From Candidatus Poseidonia sp. (GTDB lineage Archaea > Thermoplasmatota > Poseidoniia > Poseidoniales > Poseidoniaceae), in assembly GCA_030828165.1 (NCBI GenBank), contig JAURDA010000011.1:1-41819 (forward strand): 41,819 nucleotides of DNA. The letters run 5' to 3'. Positions within the stretch are counted from its first letter, which is position 1; the number at the start of each line of letters is the position of its first letter. This document shows positions 8,814-16,898 of the stretch, piece after piece. Position numbers and translations under genes: made by a program. The notes beneath the pieces are model-generated. The model searched no databases, was not told the origin of the DNA, and saw only the letters and a program-made list of their open reading frames with translations.

Positions 8814-10454
8814 ATGGCGAAACAAACGATGGCCGGTAAAGACCATTGAAACGCCCCGCGCGTTTGCTTCATCGATGACTTCCTGATCTCGAACCGAGCC
8901 ACCGGGTTGAACGATGGCGATGGCTCCGGCCTCGGCGGCTTGCTCCAAACCGTCTTTGAATGGGAAGAATGCGTCCGAAGCAAGAACGCAATCCTTGGCT
9001 CGCTCACCCGCACGCCGAGCGGCGATTCGAACGGCTTCGACCCTGCTGGTTTGGCCCGGTCCGATGCCAACGGTTGCCGTCCCTTGAACCATCACGATGG
9101 CGTTGGACTTGACCTGCTCACAGACGCGAACGGCGAATTTCATGCTGTCCAACTGCGCTGAAGTGGGTTCTGCATCCGTGACGGTTTTCGCTTTGGTCCA
9201 ATCGATGATCGGAGGCTCTTCGGTTTGAACGAGCAGCCCGCCCTCAACCGGTTTTCGAACCACGGTTCGCTGGAGAGGGGCAAGTCGTCCGTCCGGGGAG
9301 CGGAGGGTCAAGAGTCGGCGGTTCTTTTTGGCCATCAACCGGTCTTTGGCCTCCGCCGTATAGCCGGGCGCCATCATCACTTCAACAAACAAGTCGCCAA
9401 CGGCTTCCGCCGTCTCCAATTCCACCGTTTCGTTGAAGCAGATGATGGAGCCAAATGCAGATTCGGGGTCGCTAGCAAGCGCCATTTGGAACGCCTCTCG
9501 TTGGGTGGCTCCCAAGGCCGCCCCACAGGGGTTGTTGTGCTTCACAATCACGCAGGCATGCGGGGTGTTGGGCCATTCATCGGTGGACAAGGAGCGGCAG
9601 AGGCGCAGCGTCGCGTCAGCATCGCTGTAGTTGTTGTAGGACATGGCTTTCCCGCCTTCAACATGAGCTGTCACCAACGTTGAGCCGTCGTTGGGCGTGT
9701 CTTGGTCGATGTACAACGCTGCGGCCTGATGCGCGTTTTCTCCGTAGCGAAGCGTGGTGAGTTGATGGCTGACCGAAAACACGGAGGTTGGGAATCGCAA
9801 ACGTTGCTCGTCCACGACATCGGAGGCGGCTGGGTCGCCTCGGTAGCGGCGATGAAGCTCTTGGGCGATGGCGGCGTCGTAAGCAGCGGTGTGTTCGAAG
9901 GCTTCCAGTGCAAGGGTTTGACGCAAATCCATGCTCACCTCAGCGACGCTTCCAGCCTCTCGAATGGCGCCGAGAATGCTGTCGTAACGACCGGGGTTGG
10001 TGGCGATCAACACGTGCTGGTGATTTTTCGCCGAGGCGCGAACCATGGTTGGCCCCCCAATATCGACCATCTCAAGGAGAGCCGGGTCGTCGAGGGGTGG
10101 CTGAGTCGCTGCGGCCTCATCAAACGGGTAAAGGTTGCATGCAACCACCCGTAGAGGAACATACCCAAGGCGCTCAAGTTCCCTAGCATCGTCGTCTTGG
10201 TGAAGGCGAGCGAGCAGAGGTCCGTGAATGGCAGGATGAAGCGATTTCACCCGGCCGTCAAAAATTTCCGGGTGTTGGGTGAGGTCCGATACGGACATCA
10301 CCGGGAGACCGGCTTGCGAAAGCGTTTGTGCTGTGCCTCCCGTGGACACCAATTCAAAGCCCAGTTCCACCAAGCCTCTGGCAAACGAGACGATGTCGGT
10401 CTTGTCATAGACACTGAGCAGGGCCCGTGGTGGCGGCGAGGAAACGTCACTCAT
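8811..10454 (-). CDS. purH: Bifunctional AICAR transformylase / IMP cyclohydrolase
   Basis: Catalyses the last two steps to IMP: formylation of AICAR with 10-formyl-tetrahydrofolate, then ring closure. The product has 547 residues, close to the usual 510-540. The cyclohydrolase domain opens with LLSVYDKTDIV (residues 12-22) and contains STGGTAQTL and FDGRVKSLHP. The transformylase domain has the diagnostic VKHNNPCGAAL with Lys305-His306. I start at the ATG at 10454 (MSDVSSPPPRALL); an upstream in-frame start would add 16 unconserved residues. Many archaea use PurP/PurO instead, so this bacterial-type fusion is of note. The chaperonin gene ends 74 bases upstream. Confidence 0.95.
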   Translation of the reverse strand: MSDVSSPPPRALLSVYDKTDIVSFARGLVELGFELVSTGGTAQTLSQAGLPVMSVSDLTQHPEIFDGRVKSLHPAIHGPLLARLHQDDDARELERLGYVPLRVVACNLYPFDEAAATQPPLDDPALLEMVDIGGPTMVRASAKNHQHVLIATNPGRYDSILGAIREAGSVAEVSMDLRQTLALEAFEHTAAYDAAIAQELHRRYRGDPAASDVVDEQRLRFPTSVFSVSHQLTTLRYGENAHQAAALYIDQDTPNDGSTLVTAHVEGGKAMSYNNYSDADATLRLCRSLSTDEWPNTPHACVIVKHNNPCGAALGATQREAFQMALASDPESAFGSIICFNETVELETAEAVGDLFVEVMMAPGYTAEAKDRLMAKKNRRLLTLRSPDGRLAPLQRTVVRKPVEGGLLVQTEEPPIIDWTKAKTVTDAEPTSAQLDSMKFAVRVCEQVKSNAIVMVQGTATVGIGPGQTSRVEAVRIAARRAGERAKDCVLASDAFFPFKDGLEQAAEAGAIAIVQPGGSVRDQEVIDEANARGVSMVFTGHRLFRH

Positions 10455-10528
10455 AGCGGGAGACCCGTTATCGCAGTTGCCCCGTCCGATGCACTTGAAC
10501 ATAACGACACGTGCTTTTCTGCAAAGGT

Positions 10529-12112
10529 TCAGTCCCCACGAGCAGAAATCACTTGGTCAACCCGCAACAAACCGCAGGCGGTTTCGGTGGCGGCCTCCAG
10601 TGCATGCCGCAAGGTTTCGGAAGGAAGCCACGTGCTGTGAATTTCTTCCACCCGGCCTTGCTCGTCAATACCCGAAACCCATGCACCTGCACGGTGAGCA
10701 GCCCGCAGGGCGAGAAGCGTGTCAAGCCGCTCGACACCGGCGTTTTGAGCGAGCGTTGAGGGGACGGTTTCAAGCGCCCGCGCAAACGCTTCCATGGCCA
10801 ATCGCTCCCGACCGGCGTGTTGCTCTGCAGCCTCTTTGATGCGAAGGGATGCGCCCATGTGCAGAGAACCCCCGCCACGAACAACGGCGTTGCTCGACAT
10901 CGCCAACGACGTGGAGCGAAGGGCATCGTACAAGCCCCGAATGACTTCCTCGACGGCGGTTCCGTCTCCGCCGCCAACGTCCAAGGTCACGAGCCCCGCA
11001 TCAGGCCCAACGTGGAGACAAAGGCGCTCTTGGCGTCCGTCCAGCCCTTCGCTGGTTTCGATTTCCAACCGTTCAAAAACCCCAAGACGCGCTTCATGGG
11101 CGTCATCAAGGTGGTCGCACATGGCCGCACCGGTCGCTTTGGCGATGTCCTCGACGCCTGAGCGCTCCAAACCTCCCAAAACAAAACAGCCAGCATCGGT
11201 AAGGTCGTGGAAAATACTCGGTTCAATGGTACCGGCACAGAACACCGCTTTCGCTCCCGTGCGAAGCACCGCCGATGTTTTGGCTTTGAGCAGACCCTCC
11301 TTCGCCTCCATGAAGGAAAGCCACTGCTTTGCATCTTCCACTTCAATCTCAGCATCACGAGCGGTTGCTTCCTCGTCGAGAGGGCAGGTCAACACCAAAA
11401 CGCGTCCGTTCTCAAGAGAGCGAGGAAGGCGATCCAGGTGAAGGGCGGTGTCAAGCATCAACCCGGGGATGAGGCGAGTATCGGAGAGATTGCCCTGACC
11501 GCGCTTGGTCATACGGACGTCTTCATGGTCAACACCTTCCCCCGACTGAACAAGGCGAAGACTCTCGACCACCAAATTGGCGAGAGCGTCGCTCCCAGCA
11601 TCGGCCGAGGTCCCGTTCATCGCTGTCCGTGCAACGGCCAGAAGGCGAGAGGGGTCTTCTTCGCATGATTCAGAGCGCTCATCAATGCACGTCAGCGTGA
11701 TCGAAAGGGCCTCTTGGAAGCCGTTCACCACCACAAGGGGATGAAGCCCACGCTCAAGCAAACGTCCGGCTTCACGCATGGCTTCACTGGCGAAGAGCAA
11801 GCATCCGGTGACGCCGTCGCCACAGGCTTGTTCCTGAGATTCAGCCAGTTGGACGAAGGCCTTCGCAGCCGGATGTTTCACCAAGAGTTCGGCGACGATT
11901 TTTGCTCCGTCGTTCGTGACGGCGGTTTCCCCGTTGGTTTTGTAGAGCATTTTGTCAAGGCCCTGGGGGCCAAACGTCCCCTGCATGAGGTCGCCAAAAG
12001 CAACGGCCGCCGTCACCAATTTTTGCGTAACTTCAACACCACTGGTCACGCTGGTGGTTGGCCGAACGATGGCGACAGGCGCACGACCGCTACCATCGTT
12101 TTGACCAGCCAT
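10529..12112 (-). CDS. Divergent group II chaperonin (thermosome-family subunit)
   Basis: Product of 527 residues spanning equatorial, intermediate and apical domains of the thermosome/CCT family, which folds proteins inside an ATP-driven double ring. Conserved features are GTFGPQGLDKML near residue 45, TNDGAKIV (Asp68), GDGVTG (Asp99, replacing the usual GDGTTT), Asp396 in RGLYDALR at the position of the catalytic aspartate, and VVRGGGSLHM. The sequence is clearly more diverged than canonical thermosomes and lacks the Gly/Met-rich C-terminal tail, ending in VISARGD. The ATPase residues are present, so it is probably active. It lies downstream of the 689-residue unknown (54-base gap) and may serve it; that link is inference. 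Confidence 0.88.
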   Translation of the reverse strand: MAGQNDGSGRAPVAIVRPTTSVTSGVEVTQKLVTAAVAFGDLMQGTFGPQGLDKMLYKTNGETAVTNDGAKIVAELLVKHPAAKAFVQLAESQEQACGDGVTGCLLFASEAMREAGRLLERGLHPLVVVNGFQEALSITLTCIDERSESCEEDPSRLLAVARTAMNGTSADAGSDALANLVVESLRLVQSGEGVDHEDVRMTKRGQGNLSDTRLIPGLMLDTALHLDRLPRSLENGRVLVLTCPLDEEATARDAEIEVEDAKQWLSFMEAKEGLLKAKTSAVLRTGAKAVFCAGTIEPSIFHDLTDAGCFVLGGLERSGVEDIAKATGAAMCDHLDDAHEARLGVFERLEIETSEGLDGRQERLCLHVGPDAGLVTLDVGGGDGTAVEEVIRGLYDALRSTSLAMSSNAVVRGGGSLHMGASLRIKEAAEQHAGRERLAMEAFARALETVPSTLAQNAGVERLDTLLALRAAHRAGAWVSGIDEQGRVEEIHSTWLPSETLRHALEAATETACGLLRVDQVISARGD

Positions 12113-12143
12113 GGTTCAACCCGGGGGTTGCCTGTTTTTGAAC

Positions 12144-12157
12144 CCTCTAGCGAGAGG
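12144..12157 (-). other. Hairpin between the 689-residue gene and the chaperonin gene
   Basis: CCTCT-(AGCG)-AGAGG, a five-base-pair stem with a four-base loop, lies 10-23 bases after the stop of the 689-residue gene. No T-run follows on the transcribed strand, so RNA processing or partial attenuation is more likely than full termination. Confidence 0.35.
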
Positions 12158-12166
12158 TGGTTGAGG

Positions 12167-14236
12167 TCACTTCTTGGTGCTCTTCTTCGCAGGGGCCTTG
12201 GCATGCTTGCCCAACTTGTGGGCTTTCTGAGCTTCGTTGTTGGACCAATGGTAAGCCAGTTTCAAGAGGTTGAGGTAATGCTCGTTCCCGTCTTTCTTCA
12301 TCTTGTCGTGAAGAACATCGTTGGTCATGAACACGTCGCCCCAGAGTTGGGCTGCCGTCCCTTTGTCGCCCTTGGGCATGTCGAAGACTTCTCTGGTGGT
12401 GGGTTCGAGCAACGACTTCCAAACCCGAGCCGGGTTCACGGCCATGGTGACTTCAACGACGATTTCGTTTTCGTTGATGCCCGTGCCGGTCTGCCAGGTG
12501 TCCTCACCAAGGTCAGCAAGGAACGGTAGGCAGAGGTCTTGGATGGAAAGACTGGTCATGGGGTCGGCGTTGGTCAAGGCTGCGTAGGCTTCTCGCATTC
12601 GACCGCGATCTGCACCGCGGGAAGCGGTTTGGAAGCGCAGCTTGTCAATGGATGTTGGCACGAGGAAGCGAACATCGGTGTAGTAGACCAGCGGGTTGTC
12701 GTCGCTGGAGTTGAAGATGTGTTCGAAAGGAGCCGCACCGGCCGACTCGCCAAGCAAATCGGTCGGGTAAACCGTCTTGAGGGCGTTGGTGGCCACGGAT
12801 TGAACGATTCGTCGCATCAAACGCTCGGGGGCTGCTGATACATCGTTGAAGGTGTCAAGGTACTCCTGCATGTTGAGAATATCGTACCCACGGACGGAAA
12901 GAATGGAGTGGACGTTGGGTCCAATCATCTTCTCGCCGTCAACCTCTGCTTGGCTGATCCATCGGCTGCCACGGGCGACATCGGAAGCGGCCACAAGGTC
13001 GGCATACGCCTTGAAGCGGCGGGTCACTCGGTTCATGAAATCGGCCTGATCCAGTTTGGTGAAGACCGTCGAATCGTAGTTCGACTTCAAGGCATGGTCG
13101 GCGACTTGACTGGCGTTGGCGCAGGTCAGGAGGTTGCCTTGGTCCGAGGGGTACATGATGAGGCGGCGCCGCTTTGCTGCACCACCAAGCGTCCCGATGA
13201 GCGGGTCCGTGAGGATGTAGCCCATGGTTGCACACACTTCGAAGAGGCGGCTGTACTTGTCTTCGTCGCTGGAATTACCAATCCACTCGTCGAGACCGGG
13301 TTCAATGCAGTGGAATTCGAGCGGGACCATTTCAGATCCTGCACCAAAGGCTTGGCGAACCGTGGAGGATTGCATCATGCCCATCATCGTGTACAACGAG
13401 GTTTTTCCGGTGGTGAGGAAGACATCGGAAATGCCCTCTTCGCCAAAGGAAGACCGGCGGTCGGGGAGGTTCACGAGGAGATTGAAGGCCGTCGCCGTGT
13501 CTCGATTGCCGTTCACTGCAGGCCAAATCCAGGTGTTTGGTCGCGTCATCAAGTAACCGGAGGCGTCCTTTCCAAAGCCGGCTGGCGAGTAGCGAATCCA
13601 GCCAAGTCGGTTGTTGAAGGAAACGTTTCGGTGCATCAACGACGGGTAGTATACACGGTCGAGCGGGTCGGAATCCGGGACAACGCCTCGGTGGCCGAGA
13701 CCCCACATGATGACCTCCCACTCGGGGAATTCCTTGTCGTTCGTTCCGAGGAAAAGATGGTCGTCACGGCATGTGTCGCCTTCCAAAATCGCTCCACCCA
13801 TTCGCTCTTCGTCGCCGGTTGAACAGAAGAAGAACGTCTGCGTCGTGAACAGTTGCTTCGGCGTCCACATGTTGGCGTTGATGATGGTTTTCTGCTTCAA
13901 GAAATCAGCGATGTTTTCGATGCGTCGCTCGAACTTGAAACGGTCGGAATCAATCCAAGAGGAACCGAGAATTAGGTTGGTGTTCAGCAGCTTGGCATCG
14001 GCGGGACCAATGTACCGTGTCCGTGCATCGGCTCGGGAGTGGTCGGATTCCGGGATTTCTTCCCAAGGGCCCTGCCGAGGGATGTACGTCATGAAGGTCT
14101 CGGCGTCAAATTTGTCGCCTTGAGCTCGTGTCACCACGGCTTCAACCTCATCCATCAACTTGACATAGGTCTCGTTGGGCAAAATCCGGCCGGTTTCCTT
14201 GAATGTTTTATCTGATACGCTGCGATGTTCCCACAT
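12167..14236 (-). CDS. 689-residue protein of unknown family with basic C-terminal tail
   Basis: I cannot assign this protein. It is soluble (no signal peptide or membrane span), rich in aromatic residues and mixed alpha/beta, for example FFFCSTGDEERMGG and NNRLGWIRYSPAGFG. The last 20 residues are Lys/Ala-rich (KAPAKKSTKK). No Walker, nuclease or zinc motif is visible. The start is supported by TGAGGTGA four bases upstream, which includes the stop of the acidic membrane protein, so both are probably made together. A basic tail encoded next to a membrane protein with a long acidic tail invites the idea that they bind. A structural or shell-like role is possible but unsupported. Confidence 0.8.
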   Translation of the reverse strand: MWEHRSVSDKTFKETGRILPNETYVKLMDEVEAVVTRAQGDKFDAETFMTYIPRQGPWEEIPESDHSRADARTRYIGPADAKLLNTNLILGSSWIDSDRFKFERRIENIADFLKQKTIINANMWTPKQLFTTQTFFFCSTGDEERMGGAILEGDTCRDDHLFLGTNDKEFPEWEVIMWGLGHRGVVPDSDPLDRVYYPSLMHRNVSFNNRLGWIRYSPAGFGKDASGYLMTRPNTWIWPAVNGNRDTATAFNLLVNLPDRRSSFGEEGISDVFLTTGKTSLYTMMGMMQSSTVRQAFGAGSEMVPLEFHCIEPGLDEWIGNSSDEDKYSRLFEVCATMGYILTDPLIGTLGGAAKRRRLIMYPSDQGNLLTCANASQVADHALKSNYDSTVFTKLDQADFMNRVTRRFKAYADLVAASDVARGSRWISQAEVDGEKMIGPNVHSILSVRGYDILNMQEYLDTFNDVSAAPERLMRRIVQSVATNALKTVYPTDLLGESAGAAPFEHIFNSSDDNPLVYYTDVRFLVPTSIDKLRFQTASRGADRGRMREAYAALTNADPMTSLSIQDLCLPFLADLGEDTWQTGTGINENEIVVEVTMAVNPARVWKSLLEPTTREVFDMPKGDKGTAAQLWGDVFMTNDVLHDKMKKDGNEHYLNLLKLAYHWSNNEAQKAHKLGKHAKAPAKKSTKK

Positions 14237-14240
14237 TTTC

Positions 14241-14248
14241 TCACCTCA
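14241..14248 (-). promoter_or_regulatory. Shine-Dalgarno fused to the acidic membrane protein stop codon
   Basis: The same octamer, TGAGGTGA, overlaps the stop of the acidic membrane protein and precedes the ATG of the 689-residue gene by four bases. Confidence 0.75.
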
Positions 14249-15007
14249 AAATTTCTTCTTTTCTTCGGGAGGGTTTTCGTCCTCCGCTTCTTCAGGGGCT
14301 TCTTCTTCAGCCCCGTCCTCTGATTCGTCTTCAGCCTCTTCTTCAGGGGCTTCTTCTTCAGCCTCGTCTTGTGATTCGTCTTCAGCCTCTTCTTCAGCGG
14401 CTTCTTCTTCGGCCTCGGCCTCGGACGTGTCTTCGTCCGAAGACGCCTCTTCCTCAGCGGCTTCCTCAGCGGCTTCGTCGCCCTCAGCGGAGTCGGTTTC
14501 GTCATCCTCGACATCTTCGACATCGGCTTCGGGATCAAGCATCTCAATGACCGTGTCTTCAGCGGTTTCCTTCGCAACTTCGGCGGCGGCTGCAACGGCG
14601 GCTTCCTCAGCCTTGGCGAGAATGTCGTCCTCGTCCATGCGCTCTCCGGAGGCTTTCTCAAGAATCATGGCGGCCGTGGCGGCCATTGAGGCGTTGACGT
14701 ACGGTGCGGCGCGATAGACGTATTGGGCGTAAAGGCCCAGGGCACCGAGAACGGCGCCGGAAGCGATGACGAGGCCGCTGTTGTTGCGTTGCAAGTCATC
14801 GGGGTCCACGTTGGTCGCCTCTCCAGTTTCGAAGATGGTCAGCCCTTGGAGGCCGTGGAACCAGGTGTTCGAGAAGACCTCAATGACGGCCCAAACGGCG
14901 TAGATGATCATCAACATGGAGCCTGCGGTCATCCATGAGCGATTCTCGAGAATGAAGTTCATCAACGGATTGGCCCCCCCTGCGGGAGGGTTTTGATCTT
15001 CGGACAT
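14246..15007 (-). CDS. Membrane protein with long acidic repeat tail
   Basis: Product of 253 residues with two membrane spans (about residues 26-46 and 78-98), a short external loop, and an Ala/Glu helix (about 108-150). A tail of about 95 residues is nearly all Glu, Asp, Ala and Ser and ends in PPEEKKKF. The tail contains a 17-residue repeat (EEEAEDESQDEAEEEAP and variants). Such tails are often cytoplasmic docking or ion-binding segments. The first gene of this set, it is preceded by A/T-rich TATA-like sequence and TTTGAGG before the ATG. Ten bases separate it from the 689-residue gene. Family unknown. Confidence 0.8.
   Translation of the reverse strand: MSEDQNPPAGGANPLMNFILENRSWMTAGSMLMIIYAVWAVIEVFSNTWFHGLQGLTIFETGEATNVDPDDLQRNNSGLVIASGAVLGALGLYAQYVYRAAPYVNASMAATAAMILEKASGERMDEDDILAKAEEAAVAAAAEVAKETAEDTVIEMLDPEADVEDVEDDETDSAEGDEAAEEAAEEEASSDEDTSEAEAEEEAAEEEAEDESQDEAEEEAPEEEAEDESEDGAEEEAPEEAEDENPPEEKKKF
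14287..14415 (-). repeat. 51-bp tandem repeat within the acidic tail
   Basis: The motif CAGGGGCTTCTTCTTCAG recurs with a 51-base spacing: copies begin at 14293 and 14344, and a CAGCGG variant begins at 14395. On the coding strand each unit encodes a 17-residue acidic block. Two full copies and a partial one are visible, followed by degenerate Glu/Ala sequence. Confidence 0.85.
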
Positions 15008-15051
15008 GGGGTGGCCTCAAACTTATTTGCCTACTCTTCCGCTCTTAAAGG

Positions 15052-15066
15052 ATATACCTATATTTC
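15052..15066 (-). promoter_or_regulatory. TATA-like promoter of the acidic membrane protein gene
   Basis: The 85-base gap between the PINA-like gene and the membrane protein gene holds the only A/T-rich stretch nearby. On the minus strand it reads AAATATAGGTATATC. It ends about 45 bases before the ATG at 15007, which would give a short leader containing TTTGAGG. Confidence 0.5.
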
Positions 15067-15092
15067 TACGCGGGTGTGGCTTTCAAACCGTC

Positions 15093-16427
15093 TCAGCGCC
15101 TTGATTTGTTACGCCCAGATGTACCCCGCTTCTGTGAACGCTCCCGGCCCTTGTTTTGTCGTTTGTTCTCGTACCAGTGGCGGTTTGGTTGATCCATGCC
15201 CTCGGGCATGTCCTCGAAGGATTCGATGCTGAGACGAATGCCCCCCAGTTCGTTTTGGAGTTGTTTCACGTTTTCGCCGCCCTTGCCGACCAAGGTCGAG
15301 ATCATGTTCGAAGGTGCATAGACGACGGCGGATGATTCGCCGGTGAATTTCACCTGGCATTCAACGCCAACCCACTGGCGAACGGTTTCGATGATGCGTT
15401 GCTTCGCCATCGCCTTGACCGGCGAGTCGCCTTGTTGTCGCCCTTCGATGGGGACTACCGCGATTTCAGAACCAAACGCGAACATTTCGTGCGTGAGTTT
15501 CCCGCTCGGAAACTCCACGACTTCAATGACCGGCCGGGCGAGTTCCTCTTGCATGCCCGTCGGAGGTTTCACCGTCATACGAAGTTCGAGGACCTGTTGA
15601 ATGCGTCCGGATTCAACGTGGAGGATGGTGTCGAGGACTTGACTAACCAAACCGAGTTCAACTTTTCCAATCAAGCGTTGAATGGCCTCGAGCGCAGAGT
15701 TGGCGTGGGTCACGCCCAACAGCCCAACCCCCGCAAGACGGACATCAGCAAAGATTTCGAAATCGCGAGCCCGGCGCACCTCGTCAAAAATCACGAAGTC
15801 GGGGCGGACAAGGAAGATGATTTCGGCGGTTTTCTCAAGGTCTCCCTCAAGCGGAGCGTATTGCGTGATTCGGTCGGCCAACTGCAAATCGCGCGGGGCT
15901 TCCATCGTTTTGACCAGCGCGCCCACCTCGGTGTCCAAGTATTCTGCAATGGCTTGCGCGAGGGTGGTTTTCCCGGAACCCGGTCTGCCGCAGATAAACA
16001 CCCCACGGTGATGGTTTCGTAGTCGTTCCACCAAGCGTTCATCGAGATCGTAATCGCCCAAGCTCAATTTCGCCACCGGACGGACAACCGTGATTTCACG
16101 GGCATCGGAAAACGGTGGCCAAGCGGACGTGATGCGAAGGTCACCGAGTTGAATGACGCGACATCCTTTCCGGTCAATTTCCAGGAAACAGTCGCTGCGA
16201 TGTCGATGGGCTTCGACCAAGTCAACCAGGTCTTCTTCCAAGCGTTCCAAACGAAGGGTGTCCCACTCCGCATCATCGGTATCGACCTCAACCAGTTTGA
16301 GAGCCCCGATATCGCCCCGCTTCACCCTCGGCGGACAATCCGCTTTGAGAAACACCGTATGAACGTCGTCGCCGAGCAACGCCTCCAGATGCGAGGGCAG
16401 TTCTGGGTGGTCACCGTGCGTAGCCAT
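15093..16427 (-). CDS. PINA-like PilT-type ATPase with KH domain, lacking the PIN domain
   Basis: Product of 444 residues matching the middle and C-terminal parts of the archaeal PIN-ATPase-KH family (COG1855 type). The pre-ATPase region has VFLKADCPPRVKRGD and FLEIDRKGCRVIQLGDLRI. Walker A is CGRPGSGKTT at about 146-155, Walker B VIFDE at about 212-216, and GVTHANSALEAI is typical. The KH GxxG is in LVGKGGENV near 385. The tail is Lys/Arg-rich. Only about 20 residues precede the pre-ATPase domain, so the usual N-terminal PIN nuclease (about 130 residues) is absent. GAGGG before the ATG at 16427 supports this start, and a further in-frame start at 16469 would not restore the domain. Known PINA proteins form hexamers with helicase activity. 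Confidence 0.88.
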   Translation of the reverse strand: MATHGDHPELPSHLEALLGDDVHTVFLKADCPPRVKRGDIGALKLVEVDTDDAEWDTLRLERLEEDLVDLVEAHRHRSDCFLEIDRKGCRVIQLGDLRITSAWPPFSDAREITVVRPVAKLSLGDYDLDERLVERLRNHHRGVFICGRPGSGKTTLAQAIAEYLDTEVGALVKTMEAPRDLQLADRITQYAPLEGDLEKTAEIIFLVRPDFVIFDEVRRARDFEIFADVRLAGVGLLGVTHANSALEAIQRLIGKVELGLVSQVLDTILHVESGRIQQVLELRMTVKPPTGMQEELARPVIEVVEFPSGKLTHEMFAFGSEIAVVPIEGRQQGDSPVKAMAKQRIIETVRQWVGVECQVKFTGESSAVVYAPSNMISTLVGKGGENVKQLQNELGGIRLSIESFEDMPEGMDQPNRHWYENKRQNKGRERSQKRGTSGRNKSRR

Positions 16428-16482
16428 TGTATCCCTCGTCATGCCCGCAGGCCTTTGACACTTCGCCACGAAGCGATGGAGT

Positions 16483-16836
16483 TCAAGCGCCGTTGGGTTG
16501 CATCATGTAGCCCGTCACCCAGAACGAACCGATGAAGCTCAGGGAAAGAATGTAGGCGCCAACGGTTGGAAACGCCCAGATGGCGACCGAAACTTGAGCG
16601 AAGGCGACGATGCTCCCCAAAACGGCCAACATGGACCAAGGCCCGTTGCCTTTCAAGTTGAGGTGTTGAAAGGTCGTCTCTCGCTCGGAAAGACCCCAAA
16701 CGAGGCCGGTGAGGGCGCACAGTGCGATGAATGTCAGCATCCCGTCCATCACGGTGCCTTGAAGATACCAAACGCCAAGACCAGCGATGAGGCTGGCAAG
16801 AAACATTCGCTGGACGGTCGTGATGTCAAGGCCCAT
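16483..16836 (-). CDS. Small four-span membrane protein, unknown
   Basis: Product of 117 residues with about four hydrophobic helices (roughly 8-25, 32-48, 68-88 and 93-112) and a polar loop around SERETTFQHLNLKGNG. No family recognised. It starts at an ATG (MGLDITTVQRMFLA) and lies 62 bases downstream of the oxidoreductase and 55 bases upstream of the ATPase-KH gene on the same strand. Confidence 0.7.
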   Translation of the reverse strand: MGLDITTVQRMFLASLIAGLGVWYLQGTVMDGMLTFIALCALTGLVWGLSERETTFQHLNLKGNGPWSMLAVLGSIVAFAQVSVAIWAFPTVGAYILSLSFIGSFWVTGYMMQPNGA

Positions 16837-16898
16837 AGGTCAACCGAAGTGAAAGGGATTCTTGAAATCTCGCAACGCGAAGCCTGCTCTTTGCATCT

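Noticed and set aside
12908-13822. Plus-strand frame of 304 codons antisense to the 689-residue gene
   Set aside because: Val/Gly/Arg/His-rich shadow without ribosome-binding site or motif; the minus-strand gene has TGAGGTGA and natural composition.
14175-14717. Plus-strand Ser/Ala-only frame of 180 codons
   Set aside because: It is the antisense of the Glu/Ala repeat tail; its composition is dictated by the repeat.
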